Assembly: GCA_049323275.1 (NCBI GenBank)
Contig: JBMOOM010000103.1
Coordinates: 1-64,000 of the forward strand
Direction of reading: 5' to 3'
DNA: 64,000 bases
From: Taklimakanibacter sp049323275
GTDB lineage: Bacteria > Pseudomonadota > Alphaproteobacteria > Rhizobiales > Aestuariivirgaceae
Position 1 is the stretch's first letter. The number at the start of each line of letters is the position of its first letter. The notes below the pieces were generated by a model. The model ran no database searches. It saw only the letters and a program-made list of their open reading frames with translations, and was not told the origin of the DNA. Shown piece by piece: positions 1 to 8,363 of the stretch. Made by a program: the position numbers and the translations under genes.

Positions 1-20
1 ACCGTTGGTCCGCCCATCGA

Positions 21-40
21 CGCCGCCCTAACGGGCGGCG
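21..40. terminator. Hairpin, probable terminator of an upstream gene
   Basis: A perfect 8-bp stem (CGCCGCCC at 21-28 with GGGCGGCG at 33-40) encloses a TAAC loop and is followed by a short T-rich stretch (ACTTTCTAT). No gene is seen before it in the window, so it probably ends a gene lying to the left. The T-tract is weak, so termination is not certain. Confidence 0.4.
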
Positions 41-286
41 ACTTTCTATGTAGTCCTTCCCCGGCGCGCAGGGTGGGCGGCGCTCCCCTTTAGGCCCGCC
101 GCGGCCGGGCGCAACCGCGCAAGCTCTCCTCTTTCACATGGCCGATTTCGTGTGTCTCGCGCGGTCCTCCGCTGCGCTGCGGCCGAAGGTGCGCCCGACC
201 TCTGTCGGCGGGCCTGACGGTCGCATTTCGCCGCCCACCCCGCTTCCGGGGAAGGACGCGAGCGAGAAGCGAAGGAGGTCAGCGCC
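41..286 (+). promoter_or_regulatory. Non-coding leader upstream of ardC
   Basis: No convincing gene is seen here. The segment is GC-rich and holds the 14-mer TCCTCCGCTGCGCT at 165-178. The same 14-mer recurs at 3698-3711, in the leader of the DUF736 gene, in a similar setting (followed by a CGGCC-GAAGG-like stretch). A strong ribosome site, GAAGGAGGT at 271-279, lies 7 bases before the ArdC start. Shared leaders suggest common regulation or descent of ICE early genes; this is inference. Confidence 0.4.
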
Positions 287-1195
287 ATGCAGCAGTCCGT
301 CAGCAGAAACGATCTCTATCGGGAGGTCACCGAGAAAATCATCGCCGAGCTGGAGCAGGGCACCGTGCCCTGGGTGCGCCCGTGGCGCAGCGGAGGGGAG
401 GGGCCGAGCTTGTCGCTCCCCAAGAATGGCTTGACGGCCAAAACCTATTCCGGGATCAATATTCTCCTTCTGTGGGAGGCCCTGACAAGCCGGGGCTTTG
501 CCTGCTGCCATTGGCTGACCTTCAAGCAGGCGCTGGAACTGGGCGGAGCTGTCCGTAAGGGCGAAAAGGGCACCCATGTCTTTTATGCCGACCGGTTCAT
601 CCCGGAAAAGGAGCGGGAACGGGCGGCGTCTGAGGGAGACGAGCCCGAATCTATCCCGTTCCTCAAGCGCTACACAGTGTTCAATGTCGAGCAGTGTGAC
701 GGCTTGCCGGAACACTTGTTTGCGCCTCGGCCGGTGCTTCCCGAATGCCAGATCATCCCTGAGGCGCAAGCGCTCATTCTGGCGACGGGCGCGGATTTCC
801 GGGTGGGCGGGGATGTCGCGATTTATTTCCCCTCTGAGGACGTAATCCGGGTTCCGCATCAGTCGGCCTTCATTGATCAGATCAACTACTATCGCACGGC
901 CTTTCATGAGCTCGGCCACTGGACGGGCCATAGCTCGCGCCTTGCTCGCGACCTAGCCAACCGGCGCGGATCGAGCGGCTACGCGCGCGAGGAACTCGTT
1001 GCCGAAATGGCGACCGCCTTTGTTTGTGCCTCGCTGGGTATCATACCGACCGTTCGCCACTCGGATTATATCGGAAGCTGGTTGCAGGTCCTCAAAGAGG
1101 ACAGCCGCGCAATCTTCAAGGCCGCCAGCCAGGCCTCTAAGGCCGCTGACTACATCCTCAAATTCGCATCTCCCGTGATCGAGGCGGCGGCATGA
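287..1195 (+). CDS. ardC: ArdC-family anti-restriction / zincin-like protein
   Basis: A 302-residue protein. The N terminus (about 8-130) is the ssDNA-binding ArdC domain found in plasmid and ICE anti-restriction proteins, with the typical start pattern DLYREVTEKIIAELEQG. The C-terminal part carries the zincin metallopeptidase-like motif FHELGHWTGHS near residues 205-215 and a downstream Glu-rich helix (REELVAEMATAF). ArdC proteins coat incoming single-stranded DNA and protect it from host restriction during conjugation. ATG 287 is preceded by a strong Shine-Dalgarno (GAAGGAGGT). The gene overlaps the next by 4 bases, so the two are likely co-transcribed. Length is normal for the family and no defect is seen. 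Confidence 0.92.
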   Translation: MQQSVSRNDLYREVTEKIIAELEQGTVPWVRPWRSGGEGPSLSLPKNGLTAKTYSGINILLLWEALTSRGFACCHWLTFKQALELGGAVRKGEKGTHVFYADRFIPEKERERAASEGDEPESIPFLKRYTVFNVEQCDGLPEHLFAPRPVLPECQIIPEAQALILATGADFRVGGDVAIYFPSEDVIRVPHQSAFIDQINYYRTAFHELGHWTGHSSRLARDLANRRGSSGYAREELVAEMATAFVCASLGIIPTVRHSDYIGSWLQVLKEDSRAIFKAASQASKAADYILKFASPVIEAAA

Positions 1196-1416
1196 GTGCC
1201 GCCTCTCACGAACGGTTCGAGCCGGAGCCGACGCCTATTGGCGAGCAGATGCTCGCTCCGGGCGTCTGCTCTGTCTCGGCTCGCAAGCGGCTTCAAGCGC
1301 TGGCCGCTGCACCTCTGGTCTCTGTGTGGTTGCAGAAGCCCTGCGATCTCGGCCCTTTCAATGAAGTGGCCCGGGACCAGCTGAATTGGTTCAGCGCTCC
1401 ATCCCGAAAGTCATGA
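1192..1416 (+). CDS. Small protein of unknown function in ardC operon
   Basis: A 74-residue ORF whose ATG overlaps the ardC stop (ATGA), which suggests translational coupling. It ends 11 bases before the start of the ParB-like gene. No domain is recognised. The composition is mixed, with no membrane segment; a LAAAPLVSVWLQKP stretch may form a short amphipathic helix. It is kept as a gene because of the coupled start and its place in a tight gene row. The function is unknown, and it could be an accessory factor of the anti-restriction or partition module. Confidence 0.55.
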   Translation: MSAASHERFEPEPTPIGEQMLAPGVCSVSARKRLQALAAAPLVSVWLQKPCDLGPFNEVARDQLNWFSAPSRKS

Positions 1417-1427
1417 GGAGATTACCT

Positions 1428-3151
1428 ATGGAATTGCGTCATATACCCTTGCCGGACCTGCACGTCGCGACGGCCAATGTGAGGCATAAGTCCAAGAAGC
1501 CGGACCTCAGCGACATCCTGCCGAGCATTCGCAAATGCGGCATTCTCCAGCCTTTGCTTGTTCGCCCCGACGCGGAAGGTTTTGGCATTGTCGCGGGCCG
1601 AAGGCGCTATCTGGCCGCGAAGGCACTGGAGCAGGAGGGGCTGGAAATGGCGGCTTTGCCCTGCGCGGTCATGGAGGAAGGCGACGATATCGACGCCGTG
1701 GAAGCGTCGCTGATTGAGAATGTGGCTCGCCTTCCAATGGACGAACTGGATCAATTCGAGGCCTTCCAGCGGCTCTTGAAGGAAGGACGGACAGTCTCAG
1801 AAATCGCGGCGACCTTTGCAGTGTCGGAGATCATCGTCAAGCGCAGGCTCGCCATTGCCAATCTTCTGCCGCGCATCCGGCAGGCTTACCGGGCCGGAGA
1901 GATCAACAGCGACAGCCTGCAGGCTCTCACCATGGCGACCAAGAGCCAGCAAAAGGAATGGCTCGCTTTGTTCGAGGATGAGGAACAGGTGGCTCCCATG
2001 GGCTTGTACCTCAAGAAGTGGTTGTTGGGCGGCGAGCAGATTCAGACCAGCGTGGCGCTTTCGATTTTGCCGAATACAAAGGCGAGATCGTCACCGACCT
2101 CTTTGGCGAGGAAAGCTATTTCGGGGACATCCAGGCTTTCTGGGCTCTCCAGAACGCCGCAATCGAGGTCAGGAAAGCCAATTATCTGGAGCAGGGCTGG
2201 AAGCACGTTGAAGCGCTTCCGGTCGATCATCGCTTCAATGTCTGGGAGTATGAGAAGACCTCCAAGAAGAAGGGCGGCGCGGTCTACATCACGGTTTCCG
2301 GACGGGGCGAGGTCGAAGCGCATGAAGGCTATGTCTTGCGTCAGGAAGCCCGGAGGCGGGATAAGAAGGAGAAGAGCGGCGAAGCCGATGTCAAACCGGA
2401 AAAGCCCGAACTCACCAAGGCTGCGCAAAACTACCTTGAGCTCCATCGCCATGCTGCGGTGAGGCTGAGGTTGACCGAAGAACCGAGGACCGCGCTGCGG
2501 CTTGCCCTGGCTCACATGATCGCCGGCTCTGGCCTCTGGCAGGTAAGGCCCGAGCCGCAGAGAGCCGACAAGGATGAGAACGCCACTTCCCTCCAGACGG
2601 GGGCAGCTCAGGTCGAATTCGACAAGGTCAGAGCCGATGCCCTCAGACTCCTGGGCCTTGCCGAGGATCGTTCCGATCTCGTGCGGCACTCAAGCGACTG
2701 CTATGCCACGGTCACGATATTCGCGAATTTGCTCAAGCTGAGCGACAATGAAGTGCTCATGCTGTTGAGCGTGGCGATGGCCGAAAGCCTTGAAGCGGGA
2801 ACCGCCATCACGGAGGCGGCAGGCTCAGTCCTTGCCGCCGACATGGCGGCAAGCTGGAAGCCCGATGAGACCTTCCTCGACCTTGTGACGGACAAGGCTG
2901 TGCTCAATTCGATGTTGGCCGACATCGCCGGGGCCGCTGCCGCCGCATCGAACAAGGATGCGACCGGCAAGGTGCAGCGCGGCATCATCAGCGACTATCT
3001 CAGTGGTGCAAATGGGCGTGAACATAAGCCCGACTGGATGCCGTGTTATGCGGGCTTCCCGGCGAAATCCTATACCGAAAGAGGCGGTTTGCGGTTCGTC
3101 ACCGAATGGAAGAAGGTCGCACATCTCTTTGCCCCCGCTAGGCAGGACTGA
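1428..3151 (+). pseudogene. ParB/Spo0J-like protein gene, frameshifted
   Basis: The first frame starts at ATG 1428 behind a GAGGAG ribosome site. It encodes a ParB-like nuclease/N-terminal domain (LLVRPDAEGFGIVAGRRRYLA; then the helix-turn-helix region RTVSEIAATFAVSEIIVKRR). Family-like sequence stops at about base 2060 and continues in the frame one base back (AFDFAEYKGEIVTDLFGEE, through to LFAPARQD at 3151). The junction reads GCGCTTTCGATTTT; one extra T in the 2059-2061 run would restore a single protein of about 574 residues. It is either a true one-base deletion or a sequencing error. ParB-like proteins of this long type are common on Rhizobiales and sphingomonad plasmids and ICEs, next to ardC and DUF736 genes, as here. 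Confidence 0.8.
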
Positions 3152-3174
3152 GCTTGCATTTTTACGGCATCTTG

Positions 3175-3395
3175 GGCCCCACGCATTGGCTTGCGCGGGG
3201 CCTCTTCCTGATCGCCTCGCCTTGGTTTGCCGGATGCCAGATCGCGACATAGACGTCGTCATCGTCCTGCTCAGCGGCACGTCCAGGATTGGAGCCTCTT
3301 CGGGCCGAATTCTGGAGCCGCAATAGAGAGGCTCACATATTCCTTTCCGCTATTCTCGCTCTTGCGCAGCCAGGCGGTTCCGATCTCCGAGGCAC
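3175..3395 (-). pseudogene. Inverted, frameshifted DUF736 gene remnant
   Basis: Read on the minus strand from 3395, this matches the last two thirds of the intact DUF736 gene at 3805-4128: EIGTAWLRKSENSGKEYVSL, then SIAAPEFGPKRL. A 4-base loss shifts the frame before the QDDDDVYVAIWHPA tail. The N-terminal third is missing. The remnant keeps its trailing GC-rich hairpin (about 3175-3205), the counterpart of the hairpin at 4147-4172. So gene and terminator were copied in inverted orientation and then decayed. Confidence 0.75.
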
Positions 3396-3804
3396 CTCAA
3401 AGAGCCCAAGCTGCGCGGAGCTGCCGGGTCTGGTATCGGCAAATTCGGCACTATTCCATCCCCGGCCGAAAAGGCGGAGATAGCCTCGGTATCGGACCAG
3501 CAGCCCGCGGGCTTCAGATCGCGGCAGCCACGGCGTTCTCCTCACTTTCGTCACTTCGCCGCAGCCCCATCCTTCGGCTCTGCCTCTGGACCTATGACCT
3601 TGGCAAGCGCCCCGAAAGCCTGCGCGGAAGGCTTTTTTCCCCGCCGCTTCGCGGCTCCTCGCGGACGCTGCGCTCCAAAAAAGCCTCCCGCTCCGGCTCC
3701 TCCGCTGCGCTCCGGCCCGAAGGGTTCAGGTCGCCCGCCGGCGGTCATCACGGTCCGGCATCGCCGAAGGATGGGCCTGAGGCGAGACGAAAAAGGAGAA
3801 CGTC
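3396..3804 (+). promoter_or_regulatory. GC-rich leader with long inverted repeat before DUF736 gene
   Basis: No gene is supported here; the open frames look compositional. The segment contains a 10-bp perfect inverted repeat, AGGCTTTTTT (3629-3638) and AAAAAAGCCT (3677-3686). Between the arms is a GC-rich, self-complementary loop (CCGC-TTC-GCGG). It also carries the 14-mer TCCTCCGCTGCGCT (3698-3711) shared with the ardC leader. A ribosome site (AAAAGGAGAA) precedes ATG 3805. It probably holds the promoter of the DUF736 gene and a structured leader. Confidence 0.4.
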
Positions 3805-4128
3805 ATGACTGCAATCGGATATGTCACCAAACAGGCTGATGGACGCTATCAGGGCCATCTTCGCACCCTCAGCATCCGGGCCGAAATCGACATCCTGCCG
3901 AATATCCAGAAGACCACCGACAGCCAGCCCGACTACCGGGTTCTGACCCAGGGTGTGGAGATCGGAGCGGCCTGGCTGCGCAAGAGCGAGAACACCGGAA
4001 AGGAATATGTGAGCCTCTCGATTGCGGCTCCCGAATTCGGCCCGAAGCGGCTCTATGCCAATCTCGGGCGGGCCGCCGGACAGGACGATGATGACGTCTA
4101 TGCCGTGATCTGGAACCCGGCGGACTAG
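3805..4128 (+). CDS. DUF736 family protein
   Basis: A 107-residue DUF736 protein, a small family of unknown function found almost only on alphaproteobacterial plasmids and ICEs. The characteristic pattern is present: MTAIGYVTKQADGRYQGHL at the start, then DYRVLTQGVEIGAAWLRKS and YVSLSIAAPEFGPKRLYANL. The end is acidic (QDDDDVYAVIW). The start has a good ribosome site. A hairpin follows it at 4147-4172. The window holds a second, diverged DUF736 gene at 21079-21384 and an inverted remnant at 3175-3395. A role in conjugation or DNA handling is often assumed from context but is not shown. Confidence 0.88.
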   Translation: MTAIGYVTKQADGRYQGHLRTLSIRAEIDILPNIQKTTDSQPDYRVLTQGVEIGAAWLRKSENTGKEYVSLSIAAPEFGPKRLYANLGRAAGQDDDDVYAVIWNPAD

Positions 4129-4146
4129 CTGGATCTCGCGGAAAAA

Positions 4147-4172
4147 GGCCTCGCGCAGCAATGCGCGGGGCC
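4147..4172 (+). terminator. Stem-loop after DUF736 gene
   Basis: An 11-bp stem with one G-T wobble (4147-4157 with 4162-4172) closes a GCAA tetraloop. It lies 18 bases after the DUF736 stop and is followed by AATTTCC. The decayed inverted copy of the gene has a matching hairpin, which suggests the structure belongs to the transcription unit as a terminator. Confidence 0.5.
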
Positions 4173-4317
4173 AATTTCCTGTGACGCAGAAAACACGATT
4201 TTCGCGCCTGGCTGATCCAGCTCGAGCCTGCGGCATGAGTAAGATGTGTCTAGGCGCCGAGCGGAGTGTCGAATTCGCCGCTCACGAAAAACGACACTCC
4301 CGGATCAGGCGAGTTTC

Positions 4318-4360
4318 GGTGACATTCCGCGCATCTTTCAGATGCAGCGGGAATGTCACC
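4318..4360. promoter_or_regulatory. Nested palindrome over the excisionase start
   Basis: GGTGACATTCC (4318-4328) and GGAATGTCACC (4350-4360) form perfect 11-bp arms. Inside them is a second pair, GCATCT (4331-4336) and AGATGC (4340-4345). The outer right arm contains the first possible ATG (4353) of the HTH gene. As DNA it could be an operator; as RNA it would fold the start region shut. Either fits tight control of an excisionase. Confidence 0.55.
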
Positions 4361-4565
4361 GATGATCGACGATGCGGGGAATCCCTTTCTGACCGTCGCC
4401 GAGGCCGCGCAGTATCTTCGCCTGAAAAAGCGCACCCTCGACAACATGCGCTGGATGGGAACGGGACCTAAATTCCGCAAGCATGGTGGGCGAATTTTCT
4501 ATCACAAGGACGATCTTATCGAGTGGTCAAAAAACAGCCGCCGCCAGTCCACTTCGGAGTATTAG
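4353..4565 (+). CDS. AlpA/RdfS-like helix-turn-helix protein, likely excisionase
   Basis: A 70-residue MerR-like winged-helix protein of the excisionase/AlpA type. Residues 13-60 hold the fold: LTVAEAAQYLRLKKRTLDNM, then GPKFRKHGGRIFYHKDDLIEW. In rhizobial symbiosis ICEs the protein in this place (RdfS) directs excision and activates transfer genes. Its stop codon abuts the traF start (TAG then ATG), so the two are one operon. A nested palindrome covers its first ATG (4353); an in-frame ATG at 4362 lies just past the palindrome and may be the real start. The family assignment is clear, and the excisionase role is inferred from context. Confidence 0.8.
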   Translation: MSPMIDDAGNPFLTVAEAAQYLRLKKRTLDNMRWMGTGPKFRKHGGRIFYHKDDLIEWSKNSRRQSTSEY

Positions 4566-5066
4566 ATGGCTCGTCTTGCGCCGATAGTCACAGCTGTTAT
4601 CGCCTGTTCCGCGTTGGCCTTAGCGCCCTTTGCAAAGTCGAATCCGACACTCGTCTGGAATGCCTCACCCAGTGTACCGATGGGTCTCTATGTCATAGAA
4701 AGACGTCAGCCGGGCCTTGGTGAAATCGCCGTTCTGCGGCCTCCCGAATGGGCAGCGACAATTGCTGACCAGCGGCGCTACTTACCTATGTCAGCATTGT
4801 TGCTGAAGACGGTTGCAGCGGGTGAGGGCGACGTCGTTTGTCGTTTTGGGAGACATGTTTTCGTGAATGGTAGGCTGCGGGCGAGGGCTCTGCGGCACGA
4901 CAAAATGAGGCGTCCGCTTCCCACTTGGCAGAGATGTTTCAGGCTGTGTACTGGGCAGATTTTTATGATATCGGAGCGGAAAGATTCATTCGACAGTCGG
5001 TATTTTGGGATCGTTGAGCAGGGCCAGGTGTTGGGTGCCGGCAGGCTGATATTCTCAGTACGATAG
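4566..5066 (+). CDS. traF: TraF conjugal-transfer S26 signal peptidase
   Basis: A 166-residue S26-family serine peptidase of the TraF type, which matures the conjugative pilin (TrbC). An N-terminal membrane segment (about 5-24, ending at APFAKSNP) is followed by the catalytic serine region NASPSVPMGLYVI (about 33-45). The Lys of the Ser/Lys dyad lies in ALLLKTVAAGEGD (about 78-90). The C-terminal box (KDSFDSRYFGIV) is the usual S26 region. It starts directly after the HTH gene stop and precedes the relaxase. Its substrate, TrbC, is encoded at 12651-12962. Confidence 0.88.
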   Translation: MARLAPIVTAVIACSALALAPFAKSNPTLVWNASPSVPMGLYVIERRQPGLGEIAVLRPPEWAATIADQRRYLPMSALLLKTVAAGEGDVVCRFGRHVFVNGRLRARALRHDKMRRPLPTWQRCFRLCTGQIFMISERKDSFDSRYFGIVEQGQVLGAGRLIFSVR

Positions 5067-5429
5067 TGAGCTGTCCTTCTGAGCGAGCCAGGTAGCGCCG
5101 GGGGCGGTGGTTACGTCCCAAAACGGCCGCGGGAGAATAGGCCAAGGATCTTCGATGCAGAGTTCTGGCCATCCTGAACGAGCGCGTTTCCTCGCGCCAG
5201 AGTCACAGATCAGTGCAAAATCGGGAGGGCAAGATAAAAGCAGTGGTGTTGGGTGTGAGGTAAGTCGTTGAAATGACTCACGCCGACTAACGCCTGGGCG
5301 CAAGAGATGGTGTCAATCTGACACCAACGCGTTGAGCGCGCGCCATATCTTTAACCCCATATTGCATCTACAGCTTGAATGCTTATTTCCGAAACAACAC
5401 GGCTTCGTGTGTCGAGGGATCGCAGCATC
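5067..5429. other. Non-coding region upstream of relaxase, candidate oriT
   Basis: About 360 bases without a credible gene lie between traF and rlxS. In related ICEs the origin of transfer lies next to the relaxase gene. A perfect inverted repeat GGTGTCA-ATC-TGACACC sits at 5309-5325, close to GC-rich stretches (TTGAGCGCGCG at 5332-5342). AGTC/GACT half-sites occur near 5263-5278. An inverted repeat next to a nic site is typical of oriT. The exact nic position cannot be read from sequence alone. Confidence 0.45.
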
Positions 5430-7175
5430 ATGACCGACGATTTCATACCGCGCCTCGGCCGTATTGGCTGGAAGGGCGGCACGCGCCTGGACCGATACGT
5501 CAACCGGGTCATGCATGCTGCCCACAAAGCAGGTCATCTCACCAAGAGCGGCAGTTCGTTTTCGGGAAGTCGAAGCGCTCGCGGTGCAGCGTTCGGAACA
5601 TTGGCAGGGGCTGGTTTCGCGCAGAGCGGTCGCCGGCGTGTCATCGTCAAGGCGCGTATTGCGAAGCTCAAACCCGGAGACCTAGGTGCCGCCAGAGCTC
5701 ATCTGCGCTATATCCAGCGGGACGGCGTGACACCTGAGGGCGAGCCCGGTCGTCTCTATGACGCCTTTTCGGATGATGCGGATGGAACCGGCTTCCTGGA
5801 GCAGGCGGACGGCGATCGTCATCAGTTCCGATTCATTGTCTCGGCCGAGGACGCCACTGAGATGGCCGATCTCAAGCCCTTCATTCGCGATCTCATGCGC
5901 AAGATGGAGGAGGACTTGGCGACCAGGCTCGATTGGGTCGCCGTCGATCACTTCAATACGGGTCATCCTCATACGCACATCGTCGTCCGAGGAAAGGACG
6001 ATCGTGGCGAGGGTCTGGTCATTGCCCGAGACTATATGAGCCATGGGATTCGCGAACGGGCCAGAGAACTCGTAACGCTGGAGCTTGGGCCCGAGATCGA
6101 AGGGGACTTTGCGCACAAGCTCGACCAGGAGATCGAGGCTGACCGCTTGACCCGCCTTGATCGGGCGCTGTTGAGAGAGGTTCACGACGGTTTCCTCGTG
6201 GTGAGCGCTCTTCCACCCTCAGATCCCGAGACCCATGCTGCCTATATGGGCCGCCTCCGCAAGCTCGAAAGACTCGGGCTTGCGACGGAGCGTAGGACGG
6301 GCGTTTGGGAGGTCTCCGAGGGGGTGGAAGTCAAGCTCAGGCAGTTCGGCGGCCGCGACGATATCATCAAGACGATGCATCGAACCCTTCGTGAGGGGGG
6401 TATCGATCGGCCCGCGGGAGGATTCGCAATCTTCGACGCAGCTAACCCGCGCTCGAGGATCGTGGGCAGGGTGGTCGGACTTGGCCTTTCTGATGAGCTT
6501 AGCGACAAGCACTATCTGGTCGTCGATGGAATCGATGGCCGTATCCACTATGCCGATGCCGGATATATTCCGCCGGAGCTGGTTCCCGAGAAGGGAATGA
6601 TTGTTTCGGTGGAAGTGATGGACTCGGCCTCGGATCATGAGCGACGGGCGAGGGTTCGGATCCTCTCCTATCTACCCCTCGAAAAGCTTATCGACGCCAA
6701 CGGCGCGACCTGGCTGGACAAGCAGATTGTGTCGGCCCGGCGAGAGATTACGAGGGCTGAGTATTTTGGTGGCGAAGTTGATGAAGCGCTCAATAGGCGT
6801 CGCCAGTGGCTGATTTCTCAGAACTTGACGACGATATCAGAGAAAGGATCATTTGAGCCTGTAACGGGTCTACTTGAAAAGTTGCGCACTCAAGAAATCC
6901 AGCAGACTGGCATTTTGCTCTCAAAGAGACTTGGACTCACATTCCAGGAACCTGCGGAGGGAGAACATATTTCGGGAACTTATTGGCAGCACATCAAACT
7001 AACGAGCGGAAAGTTCGCCATTCTAGAAAAATCGAATGAGTTTTCTCTCGTGCCCTGGGATCCGTCCTTGGAAAGAATGCGCGGGCAACGGATATCGAGT
7101 GTGAGCGGCACAGGTCTGGCGCGAAGCTGGCGAGGGATCGAAGCGACTGGTCATACAGGTGAGCTAGCTAGATAA
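5430..7175 (+). CDS. rlxS: RlxS-type relaxase (DUF3363 / VirD2-like)
   Basis: A 581-residue relaxase that nicks the DNA strand at oriT and pilots it through the type IV channel. The relaxase core holds the tyrosine candidate in AHLRYIQRDG (Y94) and the metal-binding histidines in DHFNTGHPHTHIVVRG (H174, H179, H181, H183). The C-terminal half is DUF3363, ending in the typical FSLVPWDPSLERMRGQRIS pattern. ATG 5430 is chosen because GAGGG precedes it at good spacing; an in-frame ATG at 5379 would add 17 residues of unlikely sequence. In relatives traG follows downstream in the same direction; here a reverse-strand RES cassette intervenes. Confidence 0.88.
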   Translation: MTDDFIPRLGRIGWKGGTRLDRYVNRVMHAAHKAGHLTKSGSSFSGSRSARGAAFGTLAGAGFAQSGRRRVIVKARIAKLKPGDLGAARAHLRYIQRDGVTPEGEPGRLYDAFSDDADGTGFLEQADGDRHQFRFIVSAEDATEMADLKPFIRDLMRKMEEDLATRLDWVAVDHFNTGHPHTHIVVRGKDDRGEGLVIARDYMSHGIRERARELVTLELGPEIEGDFAHKLDQEIEADRLTRLDRALLREVHDGFLVVSALPPSDPETHAAYMGRLRKLERLGLATERRTGVWEVSEGVEVKLRQFGGRDDIIKTMHRTLREGGIDRPAGGFAIFDAANPRSRIVGRVVGLGLSDELSDKHYLVVDGIDGRIHYADAGYIPPELVPEKGMIVSVEVMDSASDHERRARVRILSYLPLEKLIDANGATWLDKQIVSARREITRAEYFGGEVDEALNRRRQWLISQNLTTISEKGSFEPVTGLLEKLRTQEIQQTGILLSKRLGLTFQEPAEGEHISGTYWQHIKLTSGKFAILEKSNEFSLVPWDPSLERMRGQRISSVSGTGLARSWRGIEATGHTGELAR

Positions 7176-7211
7176 TCAGATAGTTAGTGTAGGAATTCTG
7201 GATAGTAAGAG

Positions 7212-8360
7212 CTATCTCCGAGGCAAAGCAAAGTCGTATGGACCTTCCTCGTAGACCTCCTCAAACTGCGAGAGAGCGTCAGTAAAATAACTCACCTGTT
7301 TGACTCGCAGATATTTGGGTTCGGATATCTCCGCGTCATTCGGGTCAAACAAAACTATGTTCTTTCCAGGACCTGCCGCACTTGGATATATGCACCCAGC
7401 ATAGCCGCTCGATTCAATCATCTGAACAAGTAACTGAGTGGGTCTATAAAGGATGTCCTGTTCGTTGGGTTGAACGGGAGACGACATGTCTTGAGCTAGT
7501 CGGAAAAGTAATCCATTCAACTCTAACTTCCATTCGAGAAGTTCGACGAAGAAGGGGCTTGCAAGGGGTCGTGCGCGGGTCAAGTCGACTAGAGAGAGAC
7601 GCCTCGCGAGGGTTGCAGTCGCTACGGCGACTGCAGCACCCTTCCATGGTCGGACCTCAGCCAACGCAGTCGATTTGTTGGTCGCCAAATAGAGTACCCT
7701 TTGCCCCTGCCTGTTTGCTCGTCCGGCCAATGCGACTTCGGATGGTGGTGCGCCAACTTCGTGAACCGAAAACCGATCATGTCGGTGACGATCAGCATGT
7801 ACACGCGCACGATAAAGCACCACACCTTGCTCATAGTCTGTTGCCAGATCTTCAAAGGCAACCCTTAGCTGATCGGGGAAATCTTCTCCCATTTCCGATT
7901 CGATACTAGTTGTATCGGCATTCGGCGAGAAATCTTCGCCGAGCACCCGCCGCGCGCGTCTGTCCCATGTATCCTCCAGCGAATATTCACGATGGCGGAA
8001 GAGCCCGCTGTAGTCCGGATAGTCGTAAAGATCTTTGCCAGAGAGCCCAGCTTCTAGTATGGCCACTGCGAGTGACTGGGACAGATCGTTGGTCTGAATC
8101 TCCTCTGAAAACACATTCCACCCGTCATCAAGCAGAAAGCCAATGAGGTCACCCTGCTCGTAGGTATCTGATCCATCAACGGGATCATAGATGCTTACAA
8201 CTTCGCGAAATGGCTCCCCAAGATCTTCAAGGCCGATGAGACGACCGCGCCGCCCGCACCACGGACAAACGCCACTCAATGTGCTTTTTTGCTTTATCCA
8301 GTCTTGGAGGACTCTATCTGCGAAGCACAAATGACACGTCACGGCATTGCGATCATACAT
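7212..8360 (-). CDS. RES-domain NAD-targeting protein with zinc-ribbon/HEPN-like N terminus
   Basis: A 382-residue protein. Residues 9-35 form a zinc ribbon (CHLC, then CPWC). Residues about 40-160 look like the HEPN/RES N-terminal domain. Residues about 165-365 are a RES domain with its namesake residues visible: Arg in LYRARV (R184), Glu in LAEVRP (E235) and Ser in GCIYPSA. RES proteins are NAD+-degrading toxins, usually paired with an Xre/MbcA-type antitoxin; no such partner is here. The gene starts 3 bases after the stop of the GGCT-like gene (GGAGATACCTGAAAGATG), so the two are coupled. Placed against the flow of the transfer genes, it looks like inserted cargo. An abortive-defence or toxin role is inferred. 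Confidence 0.78.
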   Translation of the reverse strand: MYDRNAVTCHLCFADRVLQDWIKQKSTLSGVCPWCGRRGRLIGLEDLGEPFREVVSIYDPVDGSDTYEQGDLIGFLLDDGWNVFSEEIQTNDLSQSLAVAILEAGLSGKDLYDYPDYSGLFRHREYSLEDTWDRRARRVLGEDFSPNADTTSIESEMGEDFPDQLRVAFEDLATDYEQGVVLYRARVHADRHRHDRFSVHEVGAPPSEVALAGRANRQGQRVLYLATNKSTALAEVRPWKGAAVAVATATLARRLSLVDLTRARPLASPFFVELLEWKLELNGLLFRLAQDMSSPVQPNEQDILYRPTQLLVQMIESSGYAGCIYPSAAGPGKNIVLFDPNDAEISEPKYLRVKQVSYFTDALSQFEEVYEEGPYDFALPRR

Positions 8361-8363
8361 CTT

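Noticed and set aside
134..931. 265-codon minus-strand open frame opposite ardC
   Set aside because: ArdC on the plus strand has conserved motifs and a strong ribosome site; the antisense frame shows none.
3551..3751. Apparent small genes in the GC-rich DUF736 leader
   Set aside because: Frames reflect GC-rich repeats and palindromes; no starts with ribosome sites or domains.
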